NCBI GenBank assembly: GCA_026413225.1
Contig: CM048552.1
Span: 204,117,553-204,181,552, forward strand
Direction of reading: 5' to 3'
Length of the DNA: 64,000 nucleotides
Source of the DNA: Otis tarda
Taxonomy: Eukaryota; Chordata; Aves; Otidiformes; Otididae
In this document: in pieces, positions 26,322 through 38,914 of the stretch
How the letters are laid out: each line of letters starts with the position of its first letter
Position numbering within the stretch: the stretch's first letter is position 1
Program-made: the position numbers and the translations under genes
The notes under the pieces: generated by a model
What the model was told of the DNA's origin: nothing
The model's input: the letters and a program-made list of their open reading frames with translations, nothing else
Databases searched by the model: none

Positions 26322-26569
26322 GGCAAAGCAGTCACTTTGTCCTCAGCCTGAAATGGCTTTGAAACTGCAGGCACCTTCATGTAAATGTTCTTAATAAAGA
26401 AAAAAAAAAAGGTCCACTGCAGGACATTTGTAATCCTTCTGATTTAGATGTTTTAATAATGTGCAAGTTTATCTTGGAAGATGGTGGCTGACCTGGAATT
26501 AAACGCACAGCTCTGCCAAACGTAAGACTAAGAGCCCCAACAGAAGACTTAAATATAATAATATAAGAT

Positions 26570-26625
26570 GTGTCTGTCTGTGTATACACACACACACATC
26601 TATACACATATATATGCATGTGCTA
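26570..26625 (+). repeat. Mixed TG/CA/TA dinucleotide tract
   Basis: TGTCTGTCTGTGTATACACA followed by CACACACATC and 'atatatatgcatg'. Imperfect alternating purine-pyrimidine microsatellite. Confidence 0.85.
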
Positions 26626-26639
26626 TATAAACACATTTC

Positions 26640-26880
26640 TAAATAATCATAAACTCTCTTTAAAAATTACTTCAGCTCCAATTAAGGTATAGGCAACATC
26701 TGATTGGCTCAGACACTGTACAGTGGTGCACCATGATATATTCATTTCCTATTCTGGTGTGGTTAATTGGGTATTTCGATTTAATTACCACAGTCAATAG
26801 CACTTTCAGTTGAGTGTCTTAAGTGTTCGTTTAATTTACTGTAGATTTAATAAGGCAGCGGTTGTGCGTTAAAGCTGTTA
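26640..26880. promoter_or_regulatory. Candidate conserved regulatory segment with paired RUNX-like and homeobox-like sites
   Basis: The segment looks like a vertebrate conserved non-coding element: repeat-free and dense in TTAATT/AATTA words. At 26758-26792 TGTGGTTAATT and AATTACCACA form an imperfect inverted pair, each containing a RUNX-type core (TGTGGT) next to a homeodomain-type core. ATTGG (inverted CCAAT) occurs at 26703. This is motif reading only; conservation could not be tested. Confidence 0.3.
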
Positions 26881-26921
26881 ACCATCTGGATGGGCTGCAA
26901 AGCCCATCTCTTCTCTTGGGT

Positions 26922-27005
26922 AGCTGGGGCCTGATCCAAGACACACTGATGTCTACAACAGTCTTTCTGTTGACTTCAGGAGCTCTAGACCTGGGCTCCT
27001 CAGGG
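26922..27005. repeat. Probable ancient repeat fragment
   Basis: 'ctggggcctgatccaagaca' and 'ctgttgacttcaggagctc' show the same pattern as the fragment at 24515, in the same orientation. Weak similarity only. Confidence 0.35.
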
Positions 27006-27450
27006 GAGCAGGGAGGTAGGCAAATGCCTCTGGCTGTGGGCTTCCTGGGGCGTGTGAGGGAGGTTTTTATTTAAGGTACCATTTCTTTTCTGTAGGCAAT
27101 TTCTTAAAGCTGTAATGGCAGGAAGAGCAACCCGTGACTCGGGGCTTGGTAACTGTGAACTAGGAGGCTGATCCTTTTGGGTTAGGATTTTAAGTGAAGT
27201 TTCAAGAGGCTTCTCACAGCCTGGGCAAGGAGACCAAGAGCTGGGTCACACCTAGGAAAAATTAAAATAAACACACCAATTTGACAAGCCTCATGCAACT
27301 GAGTGATCTATTTTACCCCTGTCACAAGGTCTGGCAGAGCTGTTCCTCCTCCCTCCACCTCCTATGAGTCACTAACTCATGCCGTGGGTCAGGAAATACG
27401 CAGGTCTGCAGGTTTTCAGATCATTAACGTACTCGGGAGCAAAAAGAGGC

Positions 27451-27476
27451 AACATTGCCTCTCAACATTGCCTCTC
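27451..27476 (+). repeat. Perfect 13-bp tandem duplication
   Basis: AACATTGCCTCTC occurs twice in direct succession. Slippage-type repeat. Confidence 0.95.
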
Positions 27477-29984
27477 TTGATTTCAGGGGCTCTCTTAAAC
27501 AGGAGCACGGTTTGTTTAGGCAAAGAATGATGTAGCATAGAGCTGTGATTGTAGGGTCTGGATTTTATGACCTGAGGATCTGCCCATCCTATCTTCTTCC
27601 ACAGTCCTACTTGCTAAGCTGGCTTTGGTAAAATGTTAAAATACCACAGAACTGGATGGTTTAGAGATATGCTAGTACCTAAAGATGCTGGCAGGTACTT
27701 GAGGGGATTTCCAGGAACACTTGGGTCAGGAATGGCCAAAGATGATGTGTACCAATGTCCTCACCACACAAACCACATGCCTTGGACAGAGAGAACTGGG
27801 GAAAGAAGAGGGAGGGGTTGCCAGAGGATGAGTAGCCAGACTCCACAGCTCTGCCACAGGACAAGCAGGAGGAGGGTGTTTTGGAGGATCCTAGAGTAGC
27901 CCATCAGTGCAAGACCATGGTGACCCCATTGCTTGCCTCTTCCTCCAGTCAACAATTGGGTTTATCCAGCAACCCTTAGTCACTGCCAGTTACATGATGT
28001 TGCCCAGACCAGGGCCATAACGGTCTGGCTGGCAAGCTGCACGCAATGTAGCAGTCATAGGTTCTTCAGGGCTGCGGACTCCCATGGCCTCCAGGCTTGA
28101 AGCCAGGCTGGATTTAAAAATGAGCAGCAGAAACGACGGCAGGAACGGGACTCTAGCACATGAAATCAAGTGGAGGGAAATTCTTCTGCTGCAGAAAGTA
28201 GGCAAAAGGCAACTGGAGATGAATAGGCTGCCTGACAGTTGGCAGACATGCAGACTGTCTGCCATAGATGGTAATATAGGCACTGCAACTATTATGGCAT
28301 CTAAAGTCAAAAAAGCAATAAAAAGCTTTAACCTCTGCTATCCGGGAAAACAAACAGTGGCTTCAGATGCAGTTGGTGGAGAGAGGCCTTTGCGATGCTT
28401 GTGACAGGCACGTGGTCCAGAAAGCTCTGCCGAGCTGTGCTTGGGATTACGGGCTACGAGCGCCTGCGTTTGTGCTTTATTTGTACTAGCTACACAGCCA
28501 GTTTTAAAAATTATATTCCTGCTGTTATTATAATGATACTGCTATCACTACTGTTATTTTCTTAACACATCAAGGGAGCCTGGACAGCCACTCTTTATTT
28601 CTTACGTGAACGCAAACGGCGTTTAGATTATTGTGGAGATCAGACACCAGACACATTCCTACATTCTTGTCCGATGTTCAATATTTTTCCATGAGTCAAG
28701 GAGAACAAGAATGGGCATATTGTGTAAATGCAAAACTCTGCCTTTTTAAACTGACACGATGAATTTCAGCCCTGCCCCTTTGTCTCTCCTCGGAGCAGGG
28801 GCTTTTCAGCCTGACAGATTTTGTTACTTGCTATCTTTGAAAACAGAGGGAGGGAAAAGTCAGCCCTTGTTAATTCATTGCCCCAGCTACCTAGCAGTGC
28901 TGTATCCTTAAGGACTGCCGGGGTCTTTTTTTGCTCTTCTGAGATGGTGAAGAGCTGTTGCTTTCCTGCCAGCTCCATTGTGTTCCCTCAGTAAAAGCCT
29001 GCAACACTAGAGGCACTTTAAAAAGCAGCGAGGAGTCTGTTGCAATAGACATCCAACAAAAGTTCCTGCTGCAATCCGCACTTCCAGTAAACACTGGTTC
29101 CTAATCCAGATTTCAGGCTCCAGGGCTGGTTCTTAATAAAACAGTGATACAGGTCAGCGTAGCTGCAGCTATTCACAGCAACAGAAAATTTGGCTCACGG
29201 TTGCGTCGGGCTTCAGTACAGATTCACAGAGAAGGACGTGTATGCAGACAAATATCAGCATATATGGGGTCCCTGGAATTTGAATTCCACTTTGCCACCT
29301 CTGTTTTTCGAAGTGCTTATGAAAGGTGCCTGATTGATGCCCTAAAGGCTTAACTCATCCCTGCCCACCAGAGCAGCAGCTGCCCTGGAGGCTGCTCAGA
29401 TTTGGTCCATCGCCCAAGCACGACTTCATGGCCAGCCTTTGCTTCTCTTAAGTACAAATCACCAGAGACAGAAGTCTGTGTACAAATAAAGTAAGATTTT
29501 TTTTTTTTCCAGACAGAAATCTCTTTGAATTTTTGCAGATATTTTAATAGGCTATAACATGTGTACTCTCACAGAATAAATGAGAATCAATATGTATCTA
29601 CCAAAGCAAGTCCAGTCTAAACAATATGCAGGCAAAGTTTCAGTGAAGTGCTTGGATAACTCTGACTTTCTGGTCGGTCTTTGTGAGAGTGGAGAGTCGG
29701 TGAGTGCCCTCTGAGCACGTTTGACCCAGAGCTAAGGCTTGTGAAACAAAGTGGGGCATTCGAAGGGTGAAAGGAACTAATTAGCACCAAGAATGATGGG
29801 GTTGTTTGTCCACGAGGAACCGGTCTGCTACCTCCAGAGTTCCATATACAGCAGTTCGCTGTGTAGCCCTTCGACTGTAATGATTTCTGTCACCATTAAC
29901 TGGTGCTGTAAAGGTGAAAGGTTTCGCATTAGTTATCAAAACGGAAAATTATTTTTTTATCCAGCTAGGATTTTCTAAAGTATA

Positions 29985-30085
29985 TTGGGATTCATATTTT
30001 GACACCTAAATAGATGTCTGCTTTTCAGAGGTGCTGAATGTACATCGGTGTCTTTTGGAATTTAGCTGGAAAACGGGGCTTGTTA
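29985..30085. repeat. Probable ancient repeat fragment
   Basis: 'attttgacacctaaatagatg' followed by 'cttttcagaggtgctgaatg' resembles the 'ggcacctaaat...tttcagaagtgctgagc' part of the remembered old amniote repeat. Confidence 0.4.
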
Positions 30086-30582
30086 TTAATGTGTTTGACA
30101 GTGTCTAAATGCATGAAGAGTGTTTTTCAGAAAAATACATAGAGATAAAGTCCTTCATTGGAACCTTATAATCAAGGAGAGAGAGACAAAGTCCAGCAAA
30201 GTCCATTTAAAGACTTGGATATCTCAATGGACTTTAGATTGGGCTTAAGGAAAAGCATCATTTAACAACTCAGATTCATCTGATGCAGAATCAGTTTGCT
30301 TGGTCAACCCTTTGATCATTTATGTAATTTAAAAGCTACTGATCTGATGCTTTCCCTGAAGGAATCTGCATAGAAAGAGAGACTGACATTTCTCAAGTGC
30401 GTTATCATTTATGGCTTTCATCTCCTCCTCCTCCCTCGTCATATGTATCATTGACTTGGAGACAAGTGAAATTTATGCATTTCCTCCATTCACTCTACAT
30501 TCAAAGTTTTCCAGTTACATACCAGATCTGTCTTAGAAGTGAACAACATCCTTAGGATGAGAGGCAAGGAACACAAGTTGCT

Positions 30583-30785
30583 AACAAAACATAAGGAAAA
30601 AAAAGGAGCTGGACTGGGGCCCAGAGAGGTTGTGGAGTCTTCATCTTTAGATGTGTTCAACACTTGCCTGGACAATGTCCTGGGCAACCTGATGTAACTT
30701 TGAAGGTAGCCCTGCTTTCAGCAGGGCCTGGACCACATGATGTCCAGAGGTCCCTTCACAGATACATCACTTTATGATCCTAAAG
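30583..30785 (+). mobile_element. CR1 LINE 3'-end fragment, sense to MAML2
   Basis: On the + strand 'cccagagaggttgtggagtc' translates as PREVVESSSLDVFNTCLDN, the CR1 ORF2 C-terminus, followed by a stop and a 3' UTR ending in 'tttatgatcct', a decayed form of the CTATGATTCTATGA tail. An A-rich stretch at about 30596-30605 replaces part of the expected sequence. It is one of three CR1 pieces in sense orientation. Confidence 0.85.
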
Positions 30786-31530
30786 GTCTTCTAAGGAACT
30801 CTCCACTAAGACCTTTGCCACAATAGTTTTATTTTCTTTCTGTGAATAAAGTGGTAAATGGATGAGTAGCAAATTAGCTTTCCTTCTACTGTGTTAAGGG
30901 TCTGCAGCAATGGAATTTAAGAGATCCAGCTACGGAGCTATATGACTGCAGAGAGTTTCCACTGCATGACTCTTGGTGGGGACTTGCTCCAGGTGCCTGG
31001 ACTCTCTGATCCAAGTGAGCAGAGCAGCTGAACAGTTCTGCTTCTGGCCACACCTTGTGTGTTGTCAGGGCATAGCCTATAAAAGTGATGCTGCACTGAC
31101 GCAGCAAAGCTCTGTTGTAGTTGAGGGATCCTTACAGACCTTGGCTGAGCCATTTTCACTGTGTAGTCAAAGGAACACTGTTTCTTGTGATGGTTGTGGT
31201 ACCCGTGTGCAGCCTGGCCCGAGTGTGTCCCCTTGCCACAGTGTGTTGAGGAAGGAGATGCTATTCCACTCAGTCATTGCCAAACAGAGTATTTTTCTCA
31301 CTTTGAATTTTCAAAGCCAGGGGTAACAATTAGCTCTAGAAACAGACCTGAGGCTGCTGTGGAGGAAAAGATGGCTTTGAGAATGACTATTGTCTTTGAG
31401 AAGCCTGGAACTGCTCATTTATCAGTACTGTTTCTATTTGGGTGAATTCACTGAAAAAGTGATTGGTGCACACAGGAAATAAGGCACACAGGAAGCATCC
31501 AGTGTAATGAATCCACTTCTGTCTCATTCA

Positions 31531-31833
31531 CTAGAAACTATCATAGTGGCCAAAAATACCTGAGAGTATTGCGGTGATCCTTCGTGGTTTACCACTACAG
31601 GAGATATAATGCATAGCTGATGGGGACGGGTGGTTGTCCAGAACTACCAGGAGCATCTTCATCAGCTGCTTAGCATCGCATTTCATCTCATGGGACTCAG
31701 TGATGAGTCTAGGACCAATGATCTCCTTGAAGAAAGCTGTAGTGGTGATAATGGTATTCAGTACAAAGGCTCCTAGGAGACTGGATGGCTGCAGAGCTGT
31801 GTGCGTCCACAGCAGGAGATTGCACTGACGATC
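31531..31833 (-). pseudogene. Unidentified coding-like open stretch (no recognised family)
   Basis: On the - strand 100 sense codons run without a stop from 31833 to the TAG at 31531, reading for example GAFVLNTIITTTAFFKEIIG and later KQLMKMLLVVLDNHPSPS. The composition (mixed hydrophobic and charged residues, little repetition) is more protein-like than neighbouring chance frames. There is no start methionine near the 5' end and no clear splice sites. I do not recognise the family. It may be a decayed retrocopy or an old transposon piece, or chance. Confidence 0.25.
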
Positions 31834-32931
31834 TTAGTCACTGGCATTGCCTCTCCAAGCCACAAACCGTGGTGTGTGCTCAGCAGCAGGGCTTTACCTC
31901 GGAGGGGCAGGACAAAGGAGCTGAAAGGCTGCGGTATGCAAACCGCGTCACCTCATTACTGGGGAGGTTTCTGAGTCCCGCCGTGGCACTGTCTCCTTGA
32001 GCCTCTCCTCAGCCCATCTGAGTGTTGCTGAGGGCATTGCCATTGAGCCTGTCTCTCAAAGACAGGCCAAGGCATGGCTCTCATGCTTTCTTTCCCTCTG
32101 TTATCCCTTTCCTGCACCAGATTTGGTCTCACATACTCTTCCTACCTATTCAGTGACCAGTGTAACACTGTTGAATGTTACGTTTTAAACCATAAAGCCA
32201 TGGTATCTGGTGCAGAATCAACAGCTCTTGAGACATGTAAACCCTATTGCAATGTCATATCATTTTTCCAAAGCAAATCTTTTTGTAAGAGCCAAGCTTT
32301 TGCTAGATGCTCTGTGCTATCAAATATTCTCTTTGCTAATCAGAAAGAAAAAGAAAGCCAGAAAACTTATTTGCAATTTATTCAGAGATGTCTCCATGCA
32401 TTTGACTTCTCTATCTGTGCAAACATCTTTCACTCATCTTCTCCCCTCTGCTTGTCATTTCTCACATTCCTTTGAAGCATGATCTTGTAAACTTTTCAGT
32501 ATCTGAATGACTAGGTTTTTTTTTTCTTTAGCTTGCAGGTGCCTTTTTCTTATCTCGGACTGCTCCTGGTCTCCTCTGTCCGCACGGACCTTTTCCAGCT
32601 CCTGGAGGATTCCTTCCTGGATGGTTGCTTGTTTCCAAACCTTTCCATTCACCCTCTTTGGCCACTTGCTTGGGTTTGGATTCTTTCAACCTTCTCATAA
32701 AATATTGTAAAGATGGTACTCAAAGAAAGACCAAATAATGACAAATCACCTGAATGGCAACATGTGCTTGTCCAAGACAGTAAAGTATTTGGGGTTCCTG
32801 TAACCTGCCGATGATCTTCCGCTGTCTCAGACCGATTTTTACTGTTCATTCTTGTTCTGTCATCCTGTCTGTGTTTTCAGGTTAGAATTGAAGCTCAGGA
32901 GTACAATTAGTAGTAAATATTTAGACAGTGG

Positions 32932-33096
32932 TCAAATGACTCCAATTTTTACAGTTTTCTTCCAGACTTCTAAAGTGTTGGGAATACAGGAGTTGTGAAA
33001 CATGGCCAGACATCTGTCCTTTCTAAACCCTTGCAGCATCTTATCAATAGCAATGACAAATATATCAGGGGAAGGTACACGATCACCTTGACAGAC
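32932..33096 (-). pseudogene. Short coding-like stretch with a faint reverse-transcriptase-like motif
   Basis: The - strand reads VCQGDRVPSPDIFVIAIDKM followed by about 33 further codons to a TGA. The spacing Q-G-D...S-P..F....D..L recalls the QGDPLSP-type motif of non-LTR reverse transcriptases, with an extra residue. The rest shows no RT similarity that I can name. It may belong with the open stretch at 31531. Low confidence. Confidence 0.2.
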
Positions 33097-34752
33097 CTGC
33101 AAAAACCACCACTCCTACCCCTTACCTCTTCCTCCCCTGCTCACTGACAGCTGTAGCCAGTCCTCATGAACCACAGACTGGTTAGAACTTTGATGTTTAA
33201 TATTTCACCTCCCCTTCTAAATATTTTGTCATCACCTTTCATAAGTCAGCATCTTCCCATTCCCAAACAAATGCGCGTTCCCTCTTTAGATCTTGCTGAG
33301 CTCTGGATCTGTCATATAGCTCCTCAGACTCAATCCACATTGGAAGAAAAAGTTTATTATTTCATTGGAGTTGAATTTACTGCTGTTCAAGTTTGCTAAA
33401 TACACTCTTGATCTGCAGTTAATCTGTTAGAGTCTTATTATATAAACTTGCATAATTTTATCTTTTATTTGTCCCTTCCATTGTTCATTCTCTTCATAGG
33501 AGTACCTTCAAAGCTCTTAAATCATTGTTGTTGCTTGTTTCCAAAATCCTCTAAATTTTTGCCAGTTCTGCTCATATGGGTCAAACTCTTAGTGGGGTGC
33601 ACTTGGCCTGCCTTGACACTGCATGTGAAAGCTGAAGGTTTTGAAAATGGCTATTAAGTACTGCTTTTAATTTATGTCCTTCTTAACGGGGTGAATGTGC
33701 ATGATGGGGAGAGGCAGGGAGAAGATGCTAATACAGGTCAAACGTAGCCATCAAGCGAGTGCAGCGACCTTGCTAGAGATGTTCTCTTACCTCAGGCCTA
33801 GACTTGATCCTAAGTACCATTTTTCCGTGGAAGTTTTTGCCAGAGGATCAGGACTCCTTCCTCCTAACAAGACGCCATTTTGCCAGTTGCTCGTTAGGAG
33901 CCCTGGTTGAAGCAGTGAGGGAAGGCAGTGCTCATTCAAGCCGGCCCTCCTTGTCCTGGCTGATGGAGTCTGATGCTGGAAGCACGACTGGGTAACATGC
34001 TGAAGGGATTTTTTTGTTGTTGTTTCCAATTGACAAGTGATGACTGCATCTCCTGTGATCTGTAACTTAGCCTGCAGAAGACCTCAAGGCCAAACAGTTG
34101 GCGTGAGTGTCCTGTGTGACGCATTGGTTTGCAGGGAGAGAGAAACAGTCTAAATATTTCCTTATTTTCCAAGGCTGGATGGATGGTTGCTGTCTTCCTC
34201 CATTGATTGAACTTTTGATATAGAGTGTTGCGAAGAAGATAGGTGCTTAGACAGGTCATAAAAGCCCATGTGTGGGCATGGATACGTGCTCTAATGAAGC
34301 TACAAAGCCTTCGCACGGCCATTTTGGAAGCGATGCTAGGCAGAAAACTGGGACCAGACTGCTCTCAGCAGTCTTTCCTTAAGTGAAATCTGCTATGCTA
34401 TTGATCTCTAAAAGGCAAATCAAACAGCAGCAGACACATTTTTTAAGGATTAGGAGCTTCCTGTGCAAGACAGTATGTGTTTTTAATACTTTAAGCTGAC
34501 TTATAAAACTGGTAAACAATGTGGAGAGTGGTGTTGGATGACCTCTTTTACATGCCTGATCATACTGTCAAGATTTATAATGCATTTGATATCTCCTTCT
34601 CATCAGGATAGGATGAGTTAAGCAGTCGCATTTCCCAAAGCTCAGGTTGCATCATGCTTTGTTCCACATTTCATGGTAATAAATGTTGACATGAATTTCT
34701 GTAGATTTCACATAATGTGATTGTTAATTTATTCATGGTTGGAAAGGATCTT

Positions 34753-34780
34753 AAAAAAAAAAAAAAGAGAAAGAAAAAAA
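34753..34780 (+). repeat. A-rich run
   Basis: Fourteen A, then GAGAAAG and seven A. Simple A-rich low-complexity sequence. Confidence 0.9.
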
Positions 34781-36767
34781 GAACAGACAAGGCTTCTCCA
34801 GAAGACAAATACACAGCTTGCAGGATAAGAAATACAGATCTTTCATGCCTATTTGTTTTGCACACAGTAATGACTGCTACATTCTGATTAGCAATCTTGA
34901 CCTAGTTAAAATGCTATTGTTTCTCTGTGTTCCTATTCTTTTAAAAGACTGTGGCTAGACATGATATTTTATAATCCATCAGATGTCAAATCTGCATAAA
35001 AAATATAATTATTGTGCTTCAGCAACTTGGACCAAAGCCCTGACGTTATATTTCTAGGCAGTACACTGTGAATAATATGGATGCATTTTTAGGTTGGTAT
35101 GTTCAGTTGGCAAGATATGTAATTTTTCCATAAGTGAAGGTAAATTGTGGGATTTCTAACATACTGATTACTATTCCAGCCTTGTTCCTACCTAATGAGA
35201 ATTAAGTGGATACTTGTCAGCCAAGGAACATCCTTATTTGTTACTATAAATTCAGTTTTAGTGGTGCTTATTACAGTAAACAGGGAGAAAAGCTTGTGTT
35301 ACCTCTCAGTCAGCATTATTATCGACAGTGGTGCTTTTGCCTAAGGATCAACCAGAGCTAGGACACCAGTGCAGGAGTACAGACATCGAGTCTCTTCCCA
35401 AAGAGCTTGTGATCGGAAAGACAGGGATGGACAGTGGGAAGGTTTGGGATATGTAGAGTAGGAACCTCATGGCAGCAAACCGTGCTCCTTGTGATCGGAG
35501 TGGTCTCAGGAGATGATTAGCTAAATGGGAGAGGAGCGAGGCAGAGAGGAGGTGTGCTGGCTCGAGCTGCCGTGCTCACCGACAGTGTGGGGATGAGGCC
35601 ACCTGCTTCTCCTCCTCGCTGCTCAGAGAGAACAGTTACTCCCCTTCCTGTGGACACACTCGGAACATGTAGGAGCATGAAGAAGAGGGGACACCTGGAG
35701 CTGAGCCTGTGCAAACCAGACTGGAGTGGGAAACAGTGTCTGCTACTCTTGCACAGGTCTTTGCAACCATGGTAGGGCCACCTTGACCCCAGCACGGTGC
35801 TGTGGGGTGCTGTGAGGACACACCAGCACTTCTTGGCACTTCTCACTGTTGTGCTGGGTGCCCAGGGTTCCTGCTCTGTCACTCAGTCCTGCATGAAAAG
35901 TTAATCTTGTTTCCCGGATCAGCATCATACAGCAGATTGGACTTCCTGAACTTGGAATTCTAAAATGTCTCTGAAGACAATTGTCACGCATGCATCCTCA
36001 GCCATGTCAGGTAGAAGCTGCAAATGAAGACAAAGGATTAAAAATAAATACCCTCTTGCTGCGCAGAGAAAGTCTAGAGCAGAGGGGAGAGTTGCTCAGA
36101 AGACAGCCATGCTACTGAGATTTTCAGGTCAGACATCAGGTTGAAGGTGCTGCCCTGGGTGAGGGGAAGAGTGGGAATGGCCAGGGCTGAGATTTCAGGA
36201 GATGTGTAGAAAGAGCAGTAATGGGAGTTCTTTTGCCTGTTCCTATAAAGTGTATCTGTAGTCAGAAACAGGCAGTGAGGGTGCATGTGTGATCACAGTG
36301 TTGGGACCTGGGATGGCCTGGGAGGTGGCAGTGTGGGGCGGTGGCCTCGTTTCAACTTTGCACCAGCCCTGGGGGACCTTGGTGGCTCTGCAGCTGGCCA
36401 CAGCGTTAGTCACCACAGCCGGTGTGTCTGCCCAAAGGGGTGAGAAAACAAGAATAGGGTACCTGGTCCTGCCACGTGCTGGGGAGACGCCCGCAACAGA
36501 GAGGTTCTGTGCTGGTGAACCCCAAACCCTGCCCAGAGGGGTGCTCCCTGGCTCAGCTCACCTCCGCGGAGTGCAGGAGGTGGCACTGCGGACAGCTGGC
36601 AGCAAACTCTGCAAACCAGTATTTTGAAAACAAGAGCTGCTATCATTCTGAATCAGGCCCTAAGTCCTGGGGTGGCTCTCTGGGTCCAGCCCTGGGATGC
36701 AAAGGTGCTTTCACAGCATAAATAAGAAGTAATATTCAGCATGTTTTCCTCCTTTGGAATGAATTCC

Positions 36768-36787
36768 TTTTTTTTTTTTTTTTTTTT
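36768..36787 (+). repeat. Poly-T run (20)
   Basis: Twenty consecutive T, followed by GGCC. No recognisable retroelement body was seen next to it. Confidence 0.9.
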
Positions 36788-37737
36788 GGCCACTTTCATT
36801 TTTTGAATATTTTCTGTATTTTTCATGTAATTCCTTTATCCCTTCCCCTCTCCAGATACATGAAAGATTTTGTTTACAGTGCAGCCATAGATACAGTCAG
36901 CACATATTGTGAGAACATCTAGGAAGACCAAAGGGAGCTTTGAAAGTGGATTTGTCTGCTGCTTCTATATTAAAGGCATAAAATCCAAAGCTGCTCTTTT
37001 AACATCAGAAGTATTACTCCACGTGAATTGCTAACGCTGTCATGCTGCCTGCTTCACAACGTGTGACAGTGGTTTGGGGTTTAAGTTAGAAGCATGTTAC
37101 CAGTTTCGTCACACAAGCTAGGAAAGCTGCAAGCCTTCGTAGGAAAATGTGAGAGACAGCAGAACAAAGGTGGTAGGAGATCTTCCTTTTACATCTTTGG
37201 CTAATAAAGATTAGTGGAGAATCAAAATTATAACAGTCTTTTATTTTCTCTGTAGTTTGCTTGGAGCATTTTGGTGTTTTGGCCCAGTGTTAAGTGTCTA
37301 GCTATAAACATTCTGAGATGACAGTCAGGCATGTTGCTAACATCTCTGTACAAGGCCAAGGATGGGTTGCACAGGGAAATTAATATTTTGGGAGATCTGC
37401 AAGGCACCGTGGAGATACTCGGGCAAGTCAGAGGGACAGTCTGAGTGCTCTGAAACTCAAGGCAGCTGGATGGTTAACGTAGGACTTCGCTCTGTGCTCC
37501 TACACATTGTTGAATGAAGGAAGTCCAGCTGAAAAAGCTGCACAAAGCACACACACAAAAAATAAGACTTTCAATGAAAGTGAAAACAGATAGTCCTGAT
37601 CATTTCCTGCTGCTGCAGACAAATTATTTTCTTGGACATAATGGACAGTCCTAGTGGAAAGGAATACAAGGTATTAGGAATACAATGCATATAGGTAATG
37701 TCAGAAATGGATCCATGATGTGATAAAAGTATTTTAA

Positions 37738-37794
37738 GGGACCTTCAAAGGTCCTTTCCAACCCAATCTATTCTATGGTTCTATTATTCTATAT
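37738..37794 (+). mobile_element. CR1 LINE terminal fragment
   Basis: About 57 bp: GGGACCTTCAAAGGTCCTTT, then 'ccaacccaatctattctatggttctattattctat'. This is the extreme 3' end of a CR1 with its ATTCTATGG-type tail. It is strongly 5'-truncated and has no coding content. Confidence 0.85.
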
Positions 37795-38914
37795 CTTTAA
37801 ATATGAATATTTTGGAGAAAACAATCTCTAAAATTTTTCATTGACAAATTGTGCTTTTGCACCAAACAAGTTTTTGTTTGACAGTTTCTGAAAAAGTTTT
37901 TGAGCCAGAAAAAAAAAAAAATCAATTTTCAGCAAAATCCTCTAGAATCCTGTAGTTTTACACCTAGTAAAAAATTTCAACCAAAAGAAAAGCAAAGCAA
38001 AAGCTTTGGTTTTTTTGGCAAAAGAGAAATTATCTGATACCAGATTTTGATGAGCCCTAATTATTAGCTCGGTGGAACTCCTGCTGATTTGGCCTGGTGT
38101 CAGGGAGCATTAGAGAAGAGGCTGCCTCTCTTAAATCCCTTTTAAGACTCAGAATACGTTTTGAATACAAAGGAATTGTCCCTCTGCGCAGGACATAGTG
38201 TTGCACTGGGTCGTTTAGACCAGGTCATCTCCAGAGTTTGCCTTCCGCTGTTCACTGCCCCCGCGCAGTTTGTCCAGTAACAGCACTGCACTATCTTGCA
38301 AACGTCATCTCCAGAGGCCTAGCCCATGCAGTTCTAACTTCAGAAGATCAATGCGTCCAGCACTCCCTCACTGTAAGTGTGTGAACACATGCTGACTCAC
38401 CAGAGCCTGCTCAGCAAAAGGTCTTACAATAACCCGGGCTGCCAGGAAGCGCATCTGCTCTTTGGTGGCTCATACAGCACTGCCCACCTACCTGTGGGAC
38501 GGAGCTGTACGTGGAGGGCTTCCTCCTCTCCCGCTTACTGTCATGTCACTCATTTCCCATCACAGAGCCTTTCAGTATTACACAGTTCGAGCGGTTTGAG
38601 ATGTGTAATTGCGAGCCCGTTTGATCTGAGGAATGTGACTGTTGTGTTATAGGAACTTTTGCTTTACGTTTACTGACCCAAATCAATCCTGGTTTGCAAA
38701 TTGGAAGAGATGGAGCTTGAAATCTGGCAAGCTCTTTTTTTACCCTTGAAGAGTCCGTGCTTTGCTTGGGGAAAAAGGGCTCGAGTACTGACTTTCAATT
38801 CGTAGTTGAAAAATGTGATTGCTAGAAAACTGCAAATATTTGAGTGATCAAACTTTGGTCTGCTCCCCTCTAAAAACAAACCACCAGTAACACACAGGCA
38901 GCAGTGCACTGTGG

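Larger units (their letters stand above)
22691..30582. other. MAML2: Unique intronic sequence with scattered old repeat remnants
   Basis: Apart from the entries at 24515, 26271-26880, 26922, 27451 and 29985, nothing is recognised. Region 24640-25700 is GC-richer with overlapping frames on both strands that do not resemble proteins. Confidence 0.5.
33097..37737. other. MAML2: Unique intronic sequence
   Basis: Contains homopolymer runs at 34753 and 36768. A GC-richer segment at 35520-35880 and 36290-36700 carries overlapping chance frames. No exon, RNA gene or mobile element recognised. Confidence 0.5.
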
